NCBI GenBank assembly: GCA_905221505.1
Contig: CAJNDL010000004.1
Coordinates: 6,658 to 70,657 of the forward strand
Reading direction: 5' to 3'
DNA length: 64,000 nucleotides
DNA from: a bacterium
GTDB lineage: Bacteria > Bacillota > Bacilli > Lactobacillales > Streptococcaceae
Part shown: positions 1-8,977 of the stretch, one piece after another
Layout of the letters: each line of letters begins with the position of its first letter
How positions within the stretch are numbered: the stretch's first letter is position 1
Position numbers and translations under genes: made by a program
Notes under the pieces: generated by a model
The model's input: the letters and a program-made list of their open reading frames with translations, nothing else
What the model was told of the DNA's origin: nothing
Databases searched by the model: none

Positions 1-640
1 ATTGAAAACCTGCAAAGACAATCACTGCCCAGACCTGTTTATTATGCATGACCTTTGTTTTGCTTTTCTGTTTGGTTTGAGGAGCCAGTCTGTGATTATA
101 GCGGTGATTTGGGAGCCAGACCAAAAAAGTTGCTAGGCAGAGCAGGGTGAGGAGGATGATCAATCCTTTCCAAGAACTGGCTTGTGTAATAGGCACAGCC
201 AGATAGGAGGCCAGAGCCGTTGCAATCCCCATAGAGGTTACATATAAGGTGGTCAGAAAACCAATTTTCTTTGGTTGATTGGCTTGGATAAGACTAGGAA
301 GCAGAACATTGATGACTGCGATACTTGCCCCAACCATCAAGGTTCCTAGATAGAGGAGAGGCAGATTGATTAGTCGAATCAGAGAGCCAATGGTTAAGAA
401 GAAGAGACTGTAGGTAAAGAGATGCTCCAAGCCGATTTTCTGAGCCAGTCGGGTAGAAAATAGCGAGAAGAGAGTAAACATGAGAAGGGGAAGGCTGGTC
501 AAGACACCAAGTGAACTAACTTCTACTCCCAGGCCTTGCGAAATATCCCCCAAAATAATAGGTAAAACAGTAAAAGGAGTCCGCAAGGAAACACCAATCA
601 GGATAATACCTGGAACAAAAAAGAGTGATTGCTTTTTCAT
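1..640 (-). CDS. MFS transporter, CynX/NimT-like (C-terminus beyond window)
   Basis: Reading right to left, an ATG at 640 opens a frame without stops to the left edge (about 213 codons), so only the N-terminal half is visible. The translation begins MKKQSLFFVPGIILIGVSLR and is a series of hydrophobic helices separated by short basic loops, as in the first six helices of major facilitator proteins. The opening resembles the cyanate/2-nitroimidazole (CynX/NimT) branch. It would be a plasma-membrane secondary transporter; the substrate cannot be read from the sequence. It is transcribed away from the glycosyltransferase gene that starts at 795. Confidence 0.75.
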   Translation of the reverse strand, partial: MKKQSLFFVPGIILIGVSLRTPFTVLPIILGDISQGLGVEVSSLGVLTSLPLLMFTLFSLFSTRLAQKIGLEHLFTYSLFFLTIGSLIRLINLPLLYLGTLMVGASIAVINVLLPSLIQANQPKKIGFLTTLYVTSMGIATALASYLAVPITQASSWKGLIILLTLLCLATFLVWLPNHRYNHRLAPQTKQKSKTKVMHNKQVWAVIVFAGFQ

Positions 641-794
641 ATAATACCTCTTCTAGCTGATTTTAATAACAGCTTATTTTAAGGCTTTTTCACTATAATG
701 TCAAGTAAGGTTTCTGGCTTTCAAGATAAAAATGGGAAAGTCTTGAAAATTATGATAAAATAGTGGAAGGAAATCTATACATTGGAGAAAAACT

Positions 795-1625
795 GTGTCT
801 GAAAAGCAAAAAATCAGCGTATTGATGTCGGTCTATATCAAGGAAAATCCGACATTTTTAAAGGATGCTATTGAGAGTGTTCAAAATCAGACCCTGAAAC
901 CGAGCGAATTGGTTCTGGTTGAGGATGGGCCTTTGACACCTGAGCTCTATCAGGTATTAGACCAAGTGGAAGCCCAGTCAGAAATTCCAGTTAAGCGTTG
1001 CCCCTTAGAGCAAAATCAAGGTTTGGGTCTGGCTCTTCGACAGGGTGTTTTGCAGTGTCAGTATGATATCATCGCTCGTATGGATACAGATGATATAGCT
1101 GTTCCAGACCGTTTTGAGAAACAGGTTCAGTTAATGGAGACGGACAACCTCGACCTATTAGGTGGACATATTGCAGAGTTTATTGACAATCCTGATGAGA
1201 TTGTTTCTTATCGTCGTGTTCCAACCCAGCACGCAGATATTGTAGCTTATCAAAGGATGAGAAGTGCCTTTAACCACATGACTGTCATGTTCAAGAAGGA
1301 CATGGTTCTCAAGGCAGGCAACTATGAGGATGGCCTTTATATGGAGGATGACCTCCTCTGGCTCAATATGATTGCTGCAGGAGCTAAGACTGGAAATCTG
1401 GATCAAATCTTGTGCAGGGTTCGTGTCGGAGCAGGGATGTTTGAGCGTCGTGGGGGACTGCGTTACCTCAAACTCTATCGTCAGGCTCGTCAACGAATGC
1501 TGAAGAGAGGGCAAATTTCTTACATGGAGTATGCTAAGAGTGTTGCGATTCAGATGGTTGTTGCTCTTTGTCCAGGATTTGTCAGACAGTTTATTTTTAT
1601 GAAACTGTTACGAAAAAGCAATTAA
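795..1625 (+). CDS. family 2 glycosyltransferase
   Basis: The protein has 276 aa and starts at a GTG; the ribosome site GGAGAAAA lies just upstream. The N-terminal GT-A fold begins ISVLMSVYIKENP. The metal/nucleotide-sugar motif DTDD is at residues 97-100, and an MEDD acidic motif at about 183-186 fits the catalytic base region. The last 40 residues are basic and hydrophobic, which suggests peripheral membrane contact. It probably transfers a sugar to a cell-surface glycan; donor and acceptor are unknown. It is followed after 85 bp by a membrane nucleotide-sugar dehydratase, so the two may act in one surface-polysaccharide pathway. The same pair occurs in pneumococci between an MFS gene and the serine dehydratase genes. 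Confidence 0.85.
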   Translation: MSEKQKISVLMSVYIKENPTFLKDAIESVQNQTLKPSELVLVEDGPLTPELYQVLDQVEAQSEIPVKRCPLEQNQGLGLALRQGVLQCQYDIIARMDTDDIAVPDRFEKQVQLMETDNLDLLGGHIAEFIDNPDEIVSYRRVPTQHADIVAYQRMRSAFNHMTVMFKKDMVLKAGNYEDGLYMEDDLLWLNMIAAGAKTGNLDQILCRVRVGAGMFERRGGLRYLKLYRQARQRMLKRGQISYMEYAKSVAIQMVVALCPGFVRQFIFMKLLRKSN

Positions 1626-1710
1626 AAGATTGTAACAAATCGTAAACTAGAGAAAAAGTGTTATAATAACAATATAACTATCCAGCTCTTTTAAGGAGGA
1701 GTAAATTTCT

Positions 1711-3561
1711 ATGAATAAAAAACTCACAGATTATGTCATTGATCTGGTGGAAATTTTAAATAAACAACAAAAACAGGTCTTTTGGGGCATATTTGATATT
1801 TTCAGTATGGTGGTTTCCATCATTGTATCCTATATTTTATTCTACGGATTGATTAATCCAGCACCTGTTGACTACATTATCTATACGAGTTTAGCCTTCC
1901 TGCTCTATCAATTGATGATTGGATTTTGGGGGTTGAACGCTAGTATCAGCCGTTACAGCAAGATTACGGACTTTATGAAAATCTTTTTTGGCGTGACTGC
2001 GAGCAGTGTTTTGTCTTATGGAATCTGCTATGCCTTCTTGCCACTCTTTTCAATCCGTTTCATTATTCTCTTTATCTTGTTAAGTACCTTCTTGATTCTC
2101 TTGCCACGGATTACTTGGCAGTTAATCTACTCTAAACGCAAAAAAGGTAGTGGTGATGGGGAACATCGTCGTACCTTCTTGATTGGTGCTGGCGATGGTG
2201 GAGCCCTCTTTATGAACAGCTACCAACACCCAACCAGTGATTTGGAACTTGTCGGTATTTTGGATAATGATGAAAAGAAAAAAGGTCAAAAACTCGGTGG
2301 TATCCCTGTTTTGGGCTCTTATGATAATCTGCCAGAATTAGCCAAACGCCATCAAATCGAGCGTGTTATCGTTGCGATTCCGTCGCTTGATCCGTCAGAA
2401 TATGAACGTATCCTGCAGATGTGTAATAAGTTAGGTGTCAAATGTTACAAGATGCCTAAGGTTGAAACAGTTGTTCAGGGACTTCACCAAGCGGGTGGAG
2501 GCTTCCAGAAGATTGATATCACAGACCTTTTGGGCCGTCAGGAAATTCGTCTTGACGAATCGCGTCTGGGAGCAGAACTTACTGGAAAAACAATCTTAGT
2601 TACAGGTGCTGGTGGTTCAATCGGTTCTGAAATCTGTCGTCAAGTTAGCCGCTTCAATCCTGAACGTATCGTCTTGCTCGGTCACGGGGAAAACTCAATC
2701 TACCTTGTGTATCATGAATTGATTCGCAAGTTCCAAGGGATTGATTATGTGCCTGTGATTGCGGACATTCAAGACTATGACCGTCTCTTGCAAGTCTTTG
2801 AGCAGTATAAGCCAGCTATTGTTTATCATGCGGCGGCCCACAAGCACGTTCCGATGATGGAGCGCAATCCAAAAGAAGCTTTCAAGAACAATATCCGTGG
2901 AACCTACAATGTGGCTAGGGCTGTTGATGAAGCCAAAGTACCTAAGATGGTTATGATTTCGACGGATAAGGCCGTCAATCCACCCAATGTTATGGGAGCA
3001 ACCAAGCGCGTGGCTGAGTTGATTGTTACTGGATTTAACCAACGTAGTCAATCAACCTACTGTGCGGTTCGTTTTGGGAATGTTCTTGGTAGCCGTGGTA
3101 GTGTCATTCCAGTCTTTGAACGTCAGATTGCTGAAGGTGGTCCTGTAACAGTGACAGACTTCCGTATGACCCGTTACTTTATGACTATTCCAGAAGCTAG
3201 CCGTCTGGTTATCCATGCTGGTGCTTATGCTAAGGATGGGGAAGTCTTTATCCTTGATATGGGCAAACCAGTCAAGATTTATGACTTAGCCAAGAAAATG
3301 GTGCTTCTAAGTGGACATACTGAGAGCGAAATTCCAATCGTGGAAGTCGGTATTCGTCCAGGTGAAAAACTCTACGAAGAGCTACTGGTATCAACCGAAC
3401 TGGTTGATAATCAGGTTATGGATAAGATTTTCGTTGGTAAGGTTAATGTCATGCCTCTAGAAGCCATCGATCAAAAGATTGAAGAGTTCCGCACTCTCAG
3501 CGGAGATGAGTTGAAGCAGGCCATCATCGCCTTTGCCAATCAAACTACTCACGTTGAATAA
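1711..3561 (+). CDS. membrane nucleotide-sugar 4,6-dehydratase/epimerase (CapD/PglF type)
   Basis: The 616 aa protein starts at an ATG after AAGGAGGAG. About four transmembrane helices occupy residues 25-140. A CoA-binding-like Rossmann domain follows (about 150-260), then the SDR domain with TGAGGSIG at 298-305. The SDR catalytic region reads STDK (417-420), then Met428-x3-Lys432: the usual Tyr is replaced by Met, as in the PglF/CapD large membrane dehydratases. It likely converts UDP-GlcNAc to a 4-keto-6-deoxy sugar for surface polysaccharide synthesis. Full length for the family. It ends just before a strong hairpin at 3579-3625. Confidence 0.88.
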   Translation: MNKKLTDYVIDLVEILNKQQKQVFWGIFDIFSMVVSIIVSYILFYGLINPAPVDYIIYTSLAFLLYQLMIGFWGLNASISRYSKITDFMKIFFGVTASSVLSYGICYAFLPLFSIRFIILFILLSTFLILLPRITWQLIYSKRKKGSGDGEHRRTFLIGAGDGGALFMNSYQHPTSDLELVGILDNDEKKKGQKLGGIPVLGSYDNLPELAKRHQIERVIVAIPSLDPSEYERILQMCNKLGVKCYKMPKVETVVQGLHQAGGGFQKIDITDLLGRQEIRLDESRLGAELTGKTILVTGAGGSIGSEICRQVSRFNPERIVLLGHGENSIYLVYHELIRKFQGIDYVPVIADIQDYDRLLQVFEQYKPAIVYHAAAHKHVPMMERNPKEAFKNNIRGTYNVARAVDEAKVPKMVMISTDKAVNPPNVMGATKRVAELIVTGFNQRSQSTYCAVRFGNVLGSRGSVIPVFERQIAEGGPVTVTDFRMTRYFMTIPEASRLVIHAGAYAKDGEVFILDMGKPVKIYDLAKKMVLLSGHTESEIPIVEVGIRPGEKLYEELLVSTELVDNQVMDKIFVGKVNVMPLEAIDQKIEEFRTLSGDELKQAIIAFANQTTHVE

Positions 3562-3578
3562 AAAATCTTTAAAATCAG

Positions 3579-3625
3579 AAAACGCATATTATCAGGACTT
3601 TAAAAGTCTTGGTAATATGCGTTTT
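3579..3625. terminator. intrinsic terminator after dehydratase gene
   Basis: The arms AAAACGCATATTA (3579-3591) and TAATATGCGTTTT (3613-3625) form a 13-bp perfect stem with A and T tracts at its ends. It lies between the plus-strand dehydratase and the minus-strand HAD gene. It could work in both directions. Confidence 0.8.
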
Positions 3626-3691
3626 GTTATGTGTAAACTTGTTTCATTTTCATTGAGTATGAAAGTGAGTTTTTGCCCAGTCTCCGTTATA

Positions 3692-4324
3692 TTATTGAAA
3701 ATACGCCAAAACTTCTAAGGGTTTGTGGGCGATATAATCAGGCTGATAGTTGAGCAAATCTGCTTGCTCTCCAAATCCCCAAGTGACGGCTAATTTCTGA
3801 ATGCCTGTTTCTTGAGCCCCTAGCATATCAAACTTGGTATCACCGATGATGATGGCCTGTTCAGGGGCTAGTTGATGTGCCTGCAAGGCTTGGCGAATGA
3901 CATCTGCTTTATGGGGTGCTTCAGGGCTAGAACCATAAATGTCCTCAAAGAAATGATGGATTCCCAAATTTTTAGTCATATCCTGAGCGGTTGGTGTATT
4001 CTTTGTAGTGGTGATGTAGAGAGGATAATTGCTTGATAATTCCTCAAGCAATTCTACAATCTGAGGGAAGAGCTGAGCTTCATAGATGCCTTTTTCCTTA
4101 TAGTAAGAACGGTATATCTGCACAGCTTCAGAGATTTGTTCTTTGGGAAGGCAGGTCGCAAAACTACTTTCGAGGGGCGGTCCCATAAAACCACGAATCG
4201 TTTTAGCATCAGGGCTAGGCACGCCTAGCTCCTTAAAAGTATGGGTAAAGGCATTGTGAATCCCGATAGAACTGTCAACGAGGGTTCCATCCAGATCGAA
4301 AAAGATAGCTGAGATAGAGGTCAT
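3692..4324 (-). CDS. HAD-family hydrolase (phosphoglycolate phosphatase-like)
   Basis: The 210 aa protein has HAD motif I, DLDGT, at residues 10-14, a cap domain, motif II (ITTTKN), and a GDTKFDM motif IV near residue 162. This is the standard class IA layout of phosphoglycolate phosphatase and pyrophosphatase relatives. It is a cytosolic Mg-dependent phosphatase; the substrate is not deducible. It lies immediately downstream of the serine dehydratase genes on the same strand with a 21-bp gap and is probably cotranscribed. Confidence 0.85.
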   Translation of the reverse strand: MTSISAIFFDLDGTLVDSSIGIHNAFTHTFKELGVPSPDAKTIRGFMGPPLESSFATCLPKEQISEAVQIYRSYYKEKGIYEAQLFPQIVELLEELSSNYPLYITTTKNTPTAQDMTKNLGIHHFFEDIYGSSPEAPHKADVIRQALQAHQLAPEQAIIIGDTKFDMLGAQETGIQKLAVTWGFGEQADLLNYQPDYIAHKPLEVLAYFQ

Positions 4325-4345
4325 GGTTTCTCCTATTTGATAAGC

Positions 4346-5218
4346 TTATTCTCCGAAAATTTCTTTTTGGAGGCGACGACCAGTTGGGGTGGCAGCGAGT
4401 CCACCTTCAGCTGTTTCACGAAAGGCAGTTGGCATGCTTGCTCCTACTTGATACATGGCATCGATGACTTCATCCACAGGGATTTTAGATTCGATACCTG
4501 CTAAGGCCATGTCTGCTGCGATGAAGGCAAAGCTAGCTCCCATAGCATTGCGTTTGACACAGGGAACTTCAACCAAGCCGGCAACAGGGTCACAGATGAG
4601 GCCCAGCATATTTTTAATGACAAAGGCAATGGCTTGACTGGCCTGATAAGGTGTCCCACCAGCAGCTAGAGTCAAGGCGGCAGCGCTCATAGCAGAGGCC
4701 GAACCAACCTCGGCCTGACAGCCACCTTCAGCACCTGAGATAGAGGCATTGTTTGCGATGACTAGTCCAAAGGCACCGGCAGCAAAGAGGAAATCCAGCT
4801 GTTGCTCGTGACTGAGGTCTAATTTTTCAATTGCAGCAGTTAGAACAGAAGGCAGACAGCCAGCACTTCCTGCGGTCGGAGTGGCACAAACCAAGCCCAT
4901 TTTGGCATTGTGTTCATTGACTGCGATGGCATTTCGGGCAGCAGACAGAATCGTGTAATCCGACAGGGTTTTTCCGTTTTTGATGTAGTGGTCCAGCTTG
5001 GCAGCATCTCCACCTGTCAGGCCACTACGAGATTTATTTTCATTGAGGCCAAGTTGGACAGAGGCTTTCATGACTTCTAGATTGCGTTCCATGAGAAGGA
5101 GGACTTCTTCACGTTCGCGACCGGTCAATTCAAACTCTGTTGTAATCATGAGTTCTGCGACATTTCCCTGAAAGTCCAGTTCTGCCTGCTCAACCAATTC
5201 TTTGATAGAATAAAACAT
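4346..5218 (-). CDS. sdaAA: L-serine dehydratase, iron-sulfur-dependent, alpha subunit
   Basis: The 290 aa protein matches the alpha subunit of the two-subunit Gram-positive serine deaminase (L-serine to pyruvate and ammonia). Conserved Cys-bearing motifs for the 4Fe-4S cluster are visible (GSAGCLPSVL, GAEGGCQAEVGSA, ICDPVAGLVEVPC). Length is normal. It starts 8 bp after the beta subunit gene ends and is translated from the same mRNA. RBS is AGGAAG. Confidence 0.95.
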   Translation of the reverse strand: MFYSIKELVEQAELDFQGNVAELMITTEFELTGREREEVLLLMERNLEVMKASVQLGLNENKSRSGLTGGDAAKLDHYIKNGKTLSDYTILSAARNAIAVNEHNAKMGLVCATPTAGSAGCLPSVLTAAIEKLDLSHEQQLDFLFAAGAFGLVIANNASISGAEGGCQAEVGSASAMSAAALTLAAGGTPYQASQAIAFVIKNMLGLICDPVAGLVEVPCVKRNAMGASFAFIAADMALAGIESKIPVDEVIDAMYQVGASMPTAFRETAEGGLAATPTGRRLQKEIFGE

Positions 5219-5226
5219 GCTTCCTC

Positions 5227-5898
5227 CTATTTAAAGAAATTGACATTGTGGAGATGAGGGATTTTTCGAATTTCTTCGATGGCCTCATCACAGTTGCGAC
5301 TGTCGACTTCGATAATCATAATGGCTTTTTCACCAGCTTTTTCACGAGTAACATTCATCTGGGCGATATTGATACCATAGCGTGAAAGTGCCTCTGTTAC
5401 GAGAGCAATCATACCTGGAATATCTTGATGAACGATAATGATAGTCGGTGTATTCATATTGAGAGAGACGGCAAAGCCATTGAGTTCGGTAACCTGAATG
5501 TTTCCTCCACCGATAGAAATACCAGTCACGCTGATGGTCTTGTGGGCATTTTTGACGGTAATTTTAGTGGTATTAGGATGCGGAGCATTGCTGTCTTTTT
5601 GAATGGTCCAGACAATCTTGATACCGCGCTTGTGGGCAATCTCCAGACTATTTGGGATTTCAGGATCATCTGTATCCATGCCCAAAATACCAGCAACAAG
5701 GGCTAGGTCTGTCCCGTGGCCACGATAAGTCTTAGCAAATGAGTTAAATAGTTGGAATTCGACTTCTGTCGGAGTATCATCAAAAATGGAAGATACAATC
5801 TTCCCAATACGAACAGCACCAGCGGTATGGCTACTAGATGGGCCAATCATAACTGGTCCGATGATATCAAAGACAGATTGAAAACGAAGTGATTTCAT
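5227..5898 (-). CDS. sdaAB: L-serine dehydratase, iron-sulfur-dependent, beta subunit
   Basis: The 223 aa protein has the N-terminal beta-subunit signature IGPSSSHTAGAVRIG and a C-terminal ACT domain (about residues 148-220) that would sense amino acid. It is the first gene of the sdaAB-sdaAA-HAD operon. The start codon ATG follows AAGGGGAAAC. The promoter probably lies in 5900-5960. Confidence 0.95.
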   Translation of the reverse strand: MKSLRFQSVFDIIGPVMIGPSSSHTAGAVRIGKIVSSIFDDTPTEVEFQLFNSFAKTYRGHGTDLALVAGILGMDTDDPEIPNSLEIAHKRGIKIVWTIQKDSNAPHPNTTKITVKNAHKTISVTGISIGGGNIQVTELNGFAVSLNMNTPTIIIVHQDIPGMIALVTEALSRYGINIAQMNVTREKAGEKAIMIIEVDSRNCDEAIEEIRKIPHLHNVNFFK

Positions 5899-6052
5899 CA
5901 GTTTCCCCTTATAAAAATTCTTATCTCTATTATATCAAAGAATGAAGGTCTTGGCTTTAATTGTGGATGAAAACCTTTTTACACTACAAATAGCATAAAA
6001 ATAGTATCTTTTATGACAAAAATAGCTTATTTAGGGAAATAAAAAATAATTT

Positions 6053-6106
6053 TGTAATATTTCTACATAAAAGTGTCAAGAAACAGTAATATTTAAAGGG
6101 TATGAT
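6053..6106 (+). promoter_or_regulatory. WalR (VicR)-type box and promoter of the LysM gene
   Basis: TGTCAA-GAAAC-AGTAAT at 6074-6090 fits the streptococcal WalR pattern (TGTNAN, five bases, NGTNAN). A further half-site TGTAAT is at 6053-6058. A -10 element TATGAT lies at 6101-6106, so the box overlaps the -35 position. LysM cell-wall genes are known members of the pneumococcal WalRK regulon. Site assignment is by eye. Confidence 0.6.
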
Positions 6107-6137
6107 AGAACTATAGAAAGAAGGAGAATTTTCGAAT

Positions 6138-6758
6138 ATGAAATCAACAACTAAAAAGATTAAAACAACTCTTGCAGGAGTAGCTGCCTTGTTTGCAGTA
6201 TTTGCTCCATCATTTGTATCTGCTCAAGAATCATCAACTTACACTGTTAAAGAAGGTGATACACTTTCAGAAATCGCTGAAACTCACAACACAACAGTTG
6301 AGAAATTGGCAGAAAACAACCACATTGACAACATCCATATGATTTATGTTGGTCAAGAGTTGGTTATCGACGGTCCATCAGCGCCAGTAGCACCAGCTTC
6401 AACGACTTATGAAGCACCAGCTGCCCAAGATGAAGCTGTTTCAGCTACAGTGGCAGAAACTACAGAGGTAGAGGAAGAAACTCCAGCAGCAAGCGCGCCA
6501 GTAGCAGAAGAAACAGTTGCTACAACTGTAAGCGGATCTGAAGCAGAAGCCAAAGAATGGATCGCTCAAAAAGAATCAGGCGGTAGCTACACAGCTACAA
6601 ACGGACGTTACATCGGACGTTACCAATTGACAGATTCATACTTGAATGGTGACTACTCAGCTGAAAACCAAGAACGTGTAGCAGATGCCTACGTTGCAGG
6701 ACGTTACGGTTCATGGTCAGCTGCGAAAAACTTCTGGCTTAACAACGGTTGGTATTAA
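6138..6758 (+). CDS. secreted LysM-domain peptidoglycan-binding protein
   Basis: The 206 aa preprotein has a signal peptide at residues 1-29 (basic start, hydrophobic core, cleavage after VSA). One LysM domain follows (about 33-78, YTVKEGDTLSEIAETHN). Next is an Ala/Pro/Glu-rich linker (80-140), then a C-terminal domain, AKEWIAQKESGGSYTATNGR to GWY, resembling short lysozyme-like surface proteins. It probably binds and perhaps cleaves cell-wall glycan outside the cell. RBS is AAGAAGGAG. It corresponds to the pneumococcal LysM protein that follows sdaAA/sdaAB. Its last 12 codons recur, nearly unchanged, at 15573-15611. Confidence 0.9.
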   Translation: MKSTTKKIKTTLAGVAALFAVFAPSFVSAQESSTYTVKEGDTLSEIAETHNTTVEKLAENNHIDNIHMIYVGQELVIDGPSAPVAPASTTYEAPAAQDEAVSATVAETTEVEEETPAASAPVAEETVATTVSGSEAEAKEWIAQKESGGSYTATNGRYIGRYQLTDSYLNGDYSAENQERVADAYVAGRYGSWSAAKNFWLNNGWY

Positions 6759-6827
6759 GAAATAGGGGAAAGAGCTTTGAATGGCTCTTTTTTCTTTTTA
6801 GAAGCCTATTCACACTGTGTAGCCAAT

Positions 6828-6858
6828 TTGATATAATTTTATCAAAAAGTAGTATAAT
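6828..6858 (+). promoter_or_regulatory. promoter with palindrome before PlcR-like regulator
   Basis: TTGATATAATTTTATCAA (6828-6845) has inverted arms TTGATA/TATCAA and sits directly before a consensus -10 TATAAT at 6853-6858. The palindrome is in the right place for autoregulation by the downstream regulator. That role is inferred. Confidence 0.45.
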
Positions 6859-6890
6859 GTTTTTATAGAATATAAATAGTGGTGGATAGC

Positions 6891-7763
6891 ATGCATGCAT
6901 TATTAGCAACAAGATTAAAAAATAAGCGAAAAGAGCTGGGCTGGTCGCAAAAAGAATTGGCAGAAGGAATTTGCCAACAAACTCAGATAAGTCGAATGGA
7001 ACAAGGCAAATATATGCCAGGAGCAGATTTGTTATATAAATTATCTGAAAAAATGGGCTTAAATATGGACTATTTCTTTTCAGGAGAAATTTCAAAAGAG
7101 TTTCTAGGCTTGTCTGCTTTCAAGAGATTGTCTGAAACATTATTGGAAAATCAAGATTACGCCTCTTTGAAATATGCTTTTGAGGGAGAGAGAAAGCAAC
7201 AGACTTCTTTATCTTTTGATGAAAAGGTTTATCTGGACTGGATAGATGCAATTCTAACCTATCAATGTGAACATCAATTAAAACTAGCTATTTCAAAAAT
7301 AGAGGATATCCTCAGTAGGATTAGTATTGATAAAGTGGACTATTTGTATATTTTGAATACCCTGCTGATTTTCTTAGGCTATGATGAGGATAAGGAGAAA
7401 TTTGAACAACTATATGATCAGGTTTCAGTAGCTCTTTCAAAAATCGATACCAGTGTGCGTGAACAAATTGAGTTGTATATCAAAATAAAATACAATTATT
7501 GTTACCACCTTTGGAAACAGGAGGAGATGGATAAGTCCAGAGCGCTATTATTGGAGATAATTGAATTTTGTAACAAATATCATAGTAGCTTTAGGTTAGC
7601 AGATTTATATTGCTTGTTGGGAAATGTAACAGAAAATCTTGATATCTCTGTTGCTAAGGACTATTATATGAAAGCTAAGGTGCTCTATCTAATTGAAAAT
7701 AATGAAGTTATGGCACTCAAGGTAGAACAATATCTGATGGATAAGCAATCAGAGAATATATGA
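6891..7763 (+). CDS. PlcR/TprA-like transcriptional regulator (XRE HTH plus TPR)
   Basis: The 290 aa protein starts at ATG 6891 (an upstream GTG at 6879 lacks a good RBS). An XRE helix-turn-helix spans about residues 8-62 (LGWSQKELAEGICQQTQISRMEQG). The rest is helical and TPR-like with many Tyr/Leu repeats. This is the layout of peptide-sensing regulators such as PlcR and pneumococcal TprA. No Phr-type peptide gene is obvious right after it. It is followed by a consensus promoter and the 37-aa/195-aa gene pair, which are likely targets. Confidence 0.8.
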   Translation: MHALLATRLKNKRKELGWSQKELAEGICQQTQISRMEQGKYMPGADLLYKLSEKMGLNMDYFFSGEISKEFLGLSAFKRLSETLLENQDYASLKYAFEGERKQQTSLSFDEKVYLDWIDAILTYQCEHQLKLAISKIEDILSRISIDKVDYLYILNTLLIFLGYDEDKEKFEQLYDQVSVALSKIDTSVREQIELYIKIKYNYCYHLWKQEEMDKSRALLLEIIEFCNKYHSSFRLADLYCLLGNVTENLDISVAKDYYMKAKVLYLIENNEVMALKVEQYLMDKQSENI

Positions 7764-7847
7764 GGATAGCAGAAGCTATCTTTTTTATGTGTAAAATAGA
7801 ATTATAATTCTTCTTTTGAAAAATATCTCATTTTATACTTTAATTGC

Positions 7848-7876
7848 TTGACAGGTTATATATGTTGATTTATAAT
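7848..7876 (+). promoter_or_regulatory. consensus sigma-A promoter of the 37-aa/195-aa unit, copy 1
   Basis: TTGACA at 7848-7853 and TATAAT at 7871-7876 are separated by exactly 17 bp. The transcript would have a leader of about 200 nt that contains a whole BOX element before the first start codon at 8081. The 7764-8080 gap holds only this promoter and the BOX. Confidence 0.8.
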
Positions 7877-7922
7877 ATAGGTGAAACGGGAGTTGTGAGA
7901 GCGTTGACAAATTTAGTGACCT

Positions 7923-8030
7923 TATACTCTTCGAAAATCAAATTCAAACTTCGTCAGCGTCGCCTTACCGTACTCAAGTACAGCCTGCAGCTAGCTTCCT
8001 AGTTTGCTCTTTGATTTTCATTGAGTATTA
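7923..8030 (+). repeat. BOX element (A-C type)
   Basis: The sequence begins TATACTCTTCGAAAATC (boxA) and contains CGTCAGCGTCGCCTTACCG, the site of the classic BOX typing primer. It ends with the boxC signature CTAGCTTCCTAGTTTGC then TTTTCATTGAGTAT. No boxB module is present. It lies in the predicted 5' leader of the downstream gene pair. Confidence 0.9.
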
Positions 8031-8080
8031 ACTTTGTATTCAGCAAAGGATTATGATGTCGCTAGAAAAGGGGTGCTAAA

Positions 8081-8194
8081 ATGTTAAAAAATAAGGAGCT
8101 TTTTCGAGTAGTCATGATATTTGTGATAGGAATTATCCTAGTTTTAATGACACCCATATTATTTAAAGTTATGATGGACCTATTTTCAAAATAG
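8081..8194 (+). CDS. 37-aa hydrophobic peptide, copy 1
   Basis: A 37-codon frame opens at ATG 8081, nine bases after AGGGG (GAAAAGGGGTGCTAAA). The product has a short charged start (MLKNKELFR), a single hydrophobic helix (about residues 10-30) and ends DLFSK. It is a predicted one-pass membrane microprotein with no recognised family. It is paired with the 195-aa gene 45 bp downstream. A second copy at 20003 differs at three residues. The CTCTGC/GCGGAG hairpin in the gap between the two genes keeps its pairing in the other copy through changed bases. Confidence 0.65.
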   Translation: MLKNKELFRVVMIFVIGIILVLMTPILFKVMMDLFSK

Positions 8195-8239
8195 ATAGGC
8201 CTCTGCTTTAGGCGGAGTCGTGAATCAGGAGGTTAAGTG

Positions 8240-8827
8240 ATGAACTACAATTTAAAATATCTTTTATCAGGAATATTTATTATAGTCTTTATAGGTTTTC
8301 TAGTCTGGATGCGTTATTTTAATCAGAAGAAGGAAGAAGAGCATTCGGATGTGTCTTTTGAAGCGAGATTAGACAGTGAGGTTAAGACATTATATAAACA
8401 ACTAGGATTGGGTGAGGAGCCTCATTATTTCTTAGCCTATCGCTACCTACATCCCTGGTTTAATTTGGCGATTTTACCACCAACAGTTGAAATTTTCTTA
8501 ACTAAAATAGCGCTGGTGATGGTGACTCCAGATGAACTACTGATAAGAAATCTTGGGAATGGGATGACTTTCACAAGTGAGCACCATCGTGATTTGCGAC
8601 AAGGACTTATCCGCATTCCAAAATCAGAGATGAAAGAATTTGAGATTCGCAACTGGAAAAGAGTTTTTATATTTGGCGATTTTTTGACAATTAAAACAAG
8701 CCAACATAGCTATTATTTACAGGTTAGAGATGATGGACTTCAAAAAGGAAGTCTTTCTACCAAACATTTCTCCGACTTGAAACGACAAGATTTTCTCGGA
8801 TTATTGACAGATAAACGGACATTCTGA
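8240..8827 (+). CDS. 195-aa membrane-anchored protein of unknown function, copy 1
   Basis: ATG 8240 is preferred over the GTG at 8237 because AGGAGG at 8228-8233 is spaced for it. One N-terminal transmembrane helix covers about residues 6-24. A charged linker follows, then a soluble, probably cytoplasmic, domain of alternating strands (DELLIRNLGNG, IRIPKSEMKEFEIRNW, FLTIKTSQHSYYLQV) that suggests a PH-like beta fold. That is inference only. It lies next to bacteriocin-associated transport genes, so an immunity role is possible. The protein is identical to the one encoded at 20162-20749. Confidence 0.75.
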   Translation: MNYNLKYLLSGIFIIVFIGFLVWMRYFNQKKEEEHSDVSFEARLDSEVKTLYKQLGLGEEPHYFLAYRYLHPWFNLAILPPTVEIFLTKIALVMVTPDELLIRNLGNGMTFTSEHHRDLRQGLIRIPKSEMKEFEIRNWKRVFIFGDFLTIKTSQHSYYLQVRDDGLQKGSLSTKHFSDLKRQDFLGLLTDKRTF

Positions 8828-8866
8828 TTGACAATTGCTCAAAAAATTAACCTCTAAACATTCAAA

Positions 8867-8922
8867 AACCACACAGTGTTTTCAGCCTTGAACACAATTA
8901 AGATGAGAGAATCACTGTGTGA
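8867..8922 (+). terminator. inverted repeat / partial terminator after copy 1
   Basis: The arms AACCACACAGTG (8867-8878) and CACTGTGTGA (8913-8922) frame a 34-nt loop. It is the counterpart of the better-preserved hairpin at 20787-20847. The weaker right arm and missing T tract may allow read-through into the permease gene. Confidence 0.5.
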
Positions 8923-8977
8923 CTTTATTGGAAAGTTAGTTTTTTCCCAGTTTCGTCTCTTCACGGGAGGTATCTCT

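Noticed and set aside
7923-8030. First taken for RUP elements
   Set aside because: The repeats carry the boxA primer site and the boxC ending, so they are BOX elements; no RUP-like sequence was recognised.
8876-8977. Longer N-terminus for the FtsX-type permease
   Set aside because: It would translate the hairpin after the 195-aa gene; ATG 8978 has a proper RBS and begins a signal-anchor helix.
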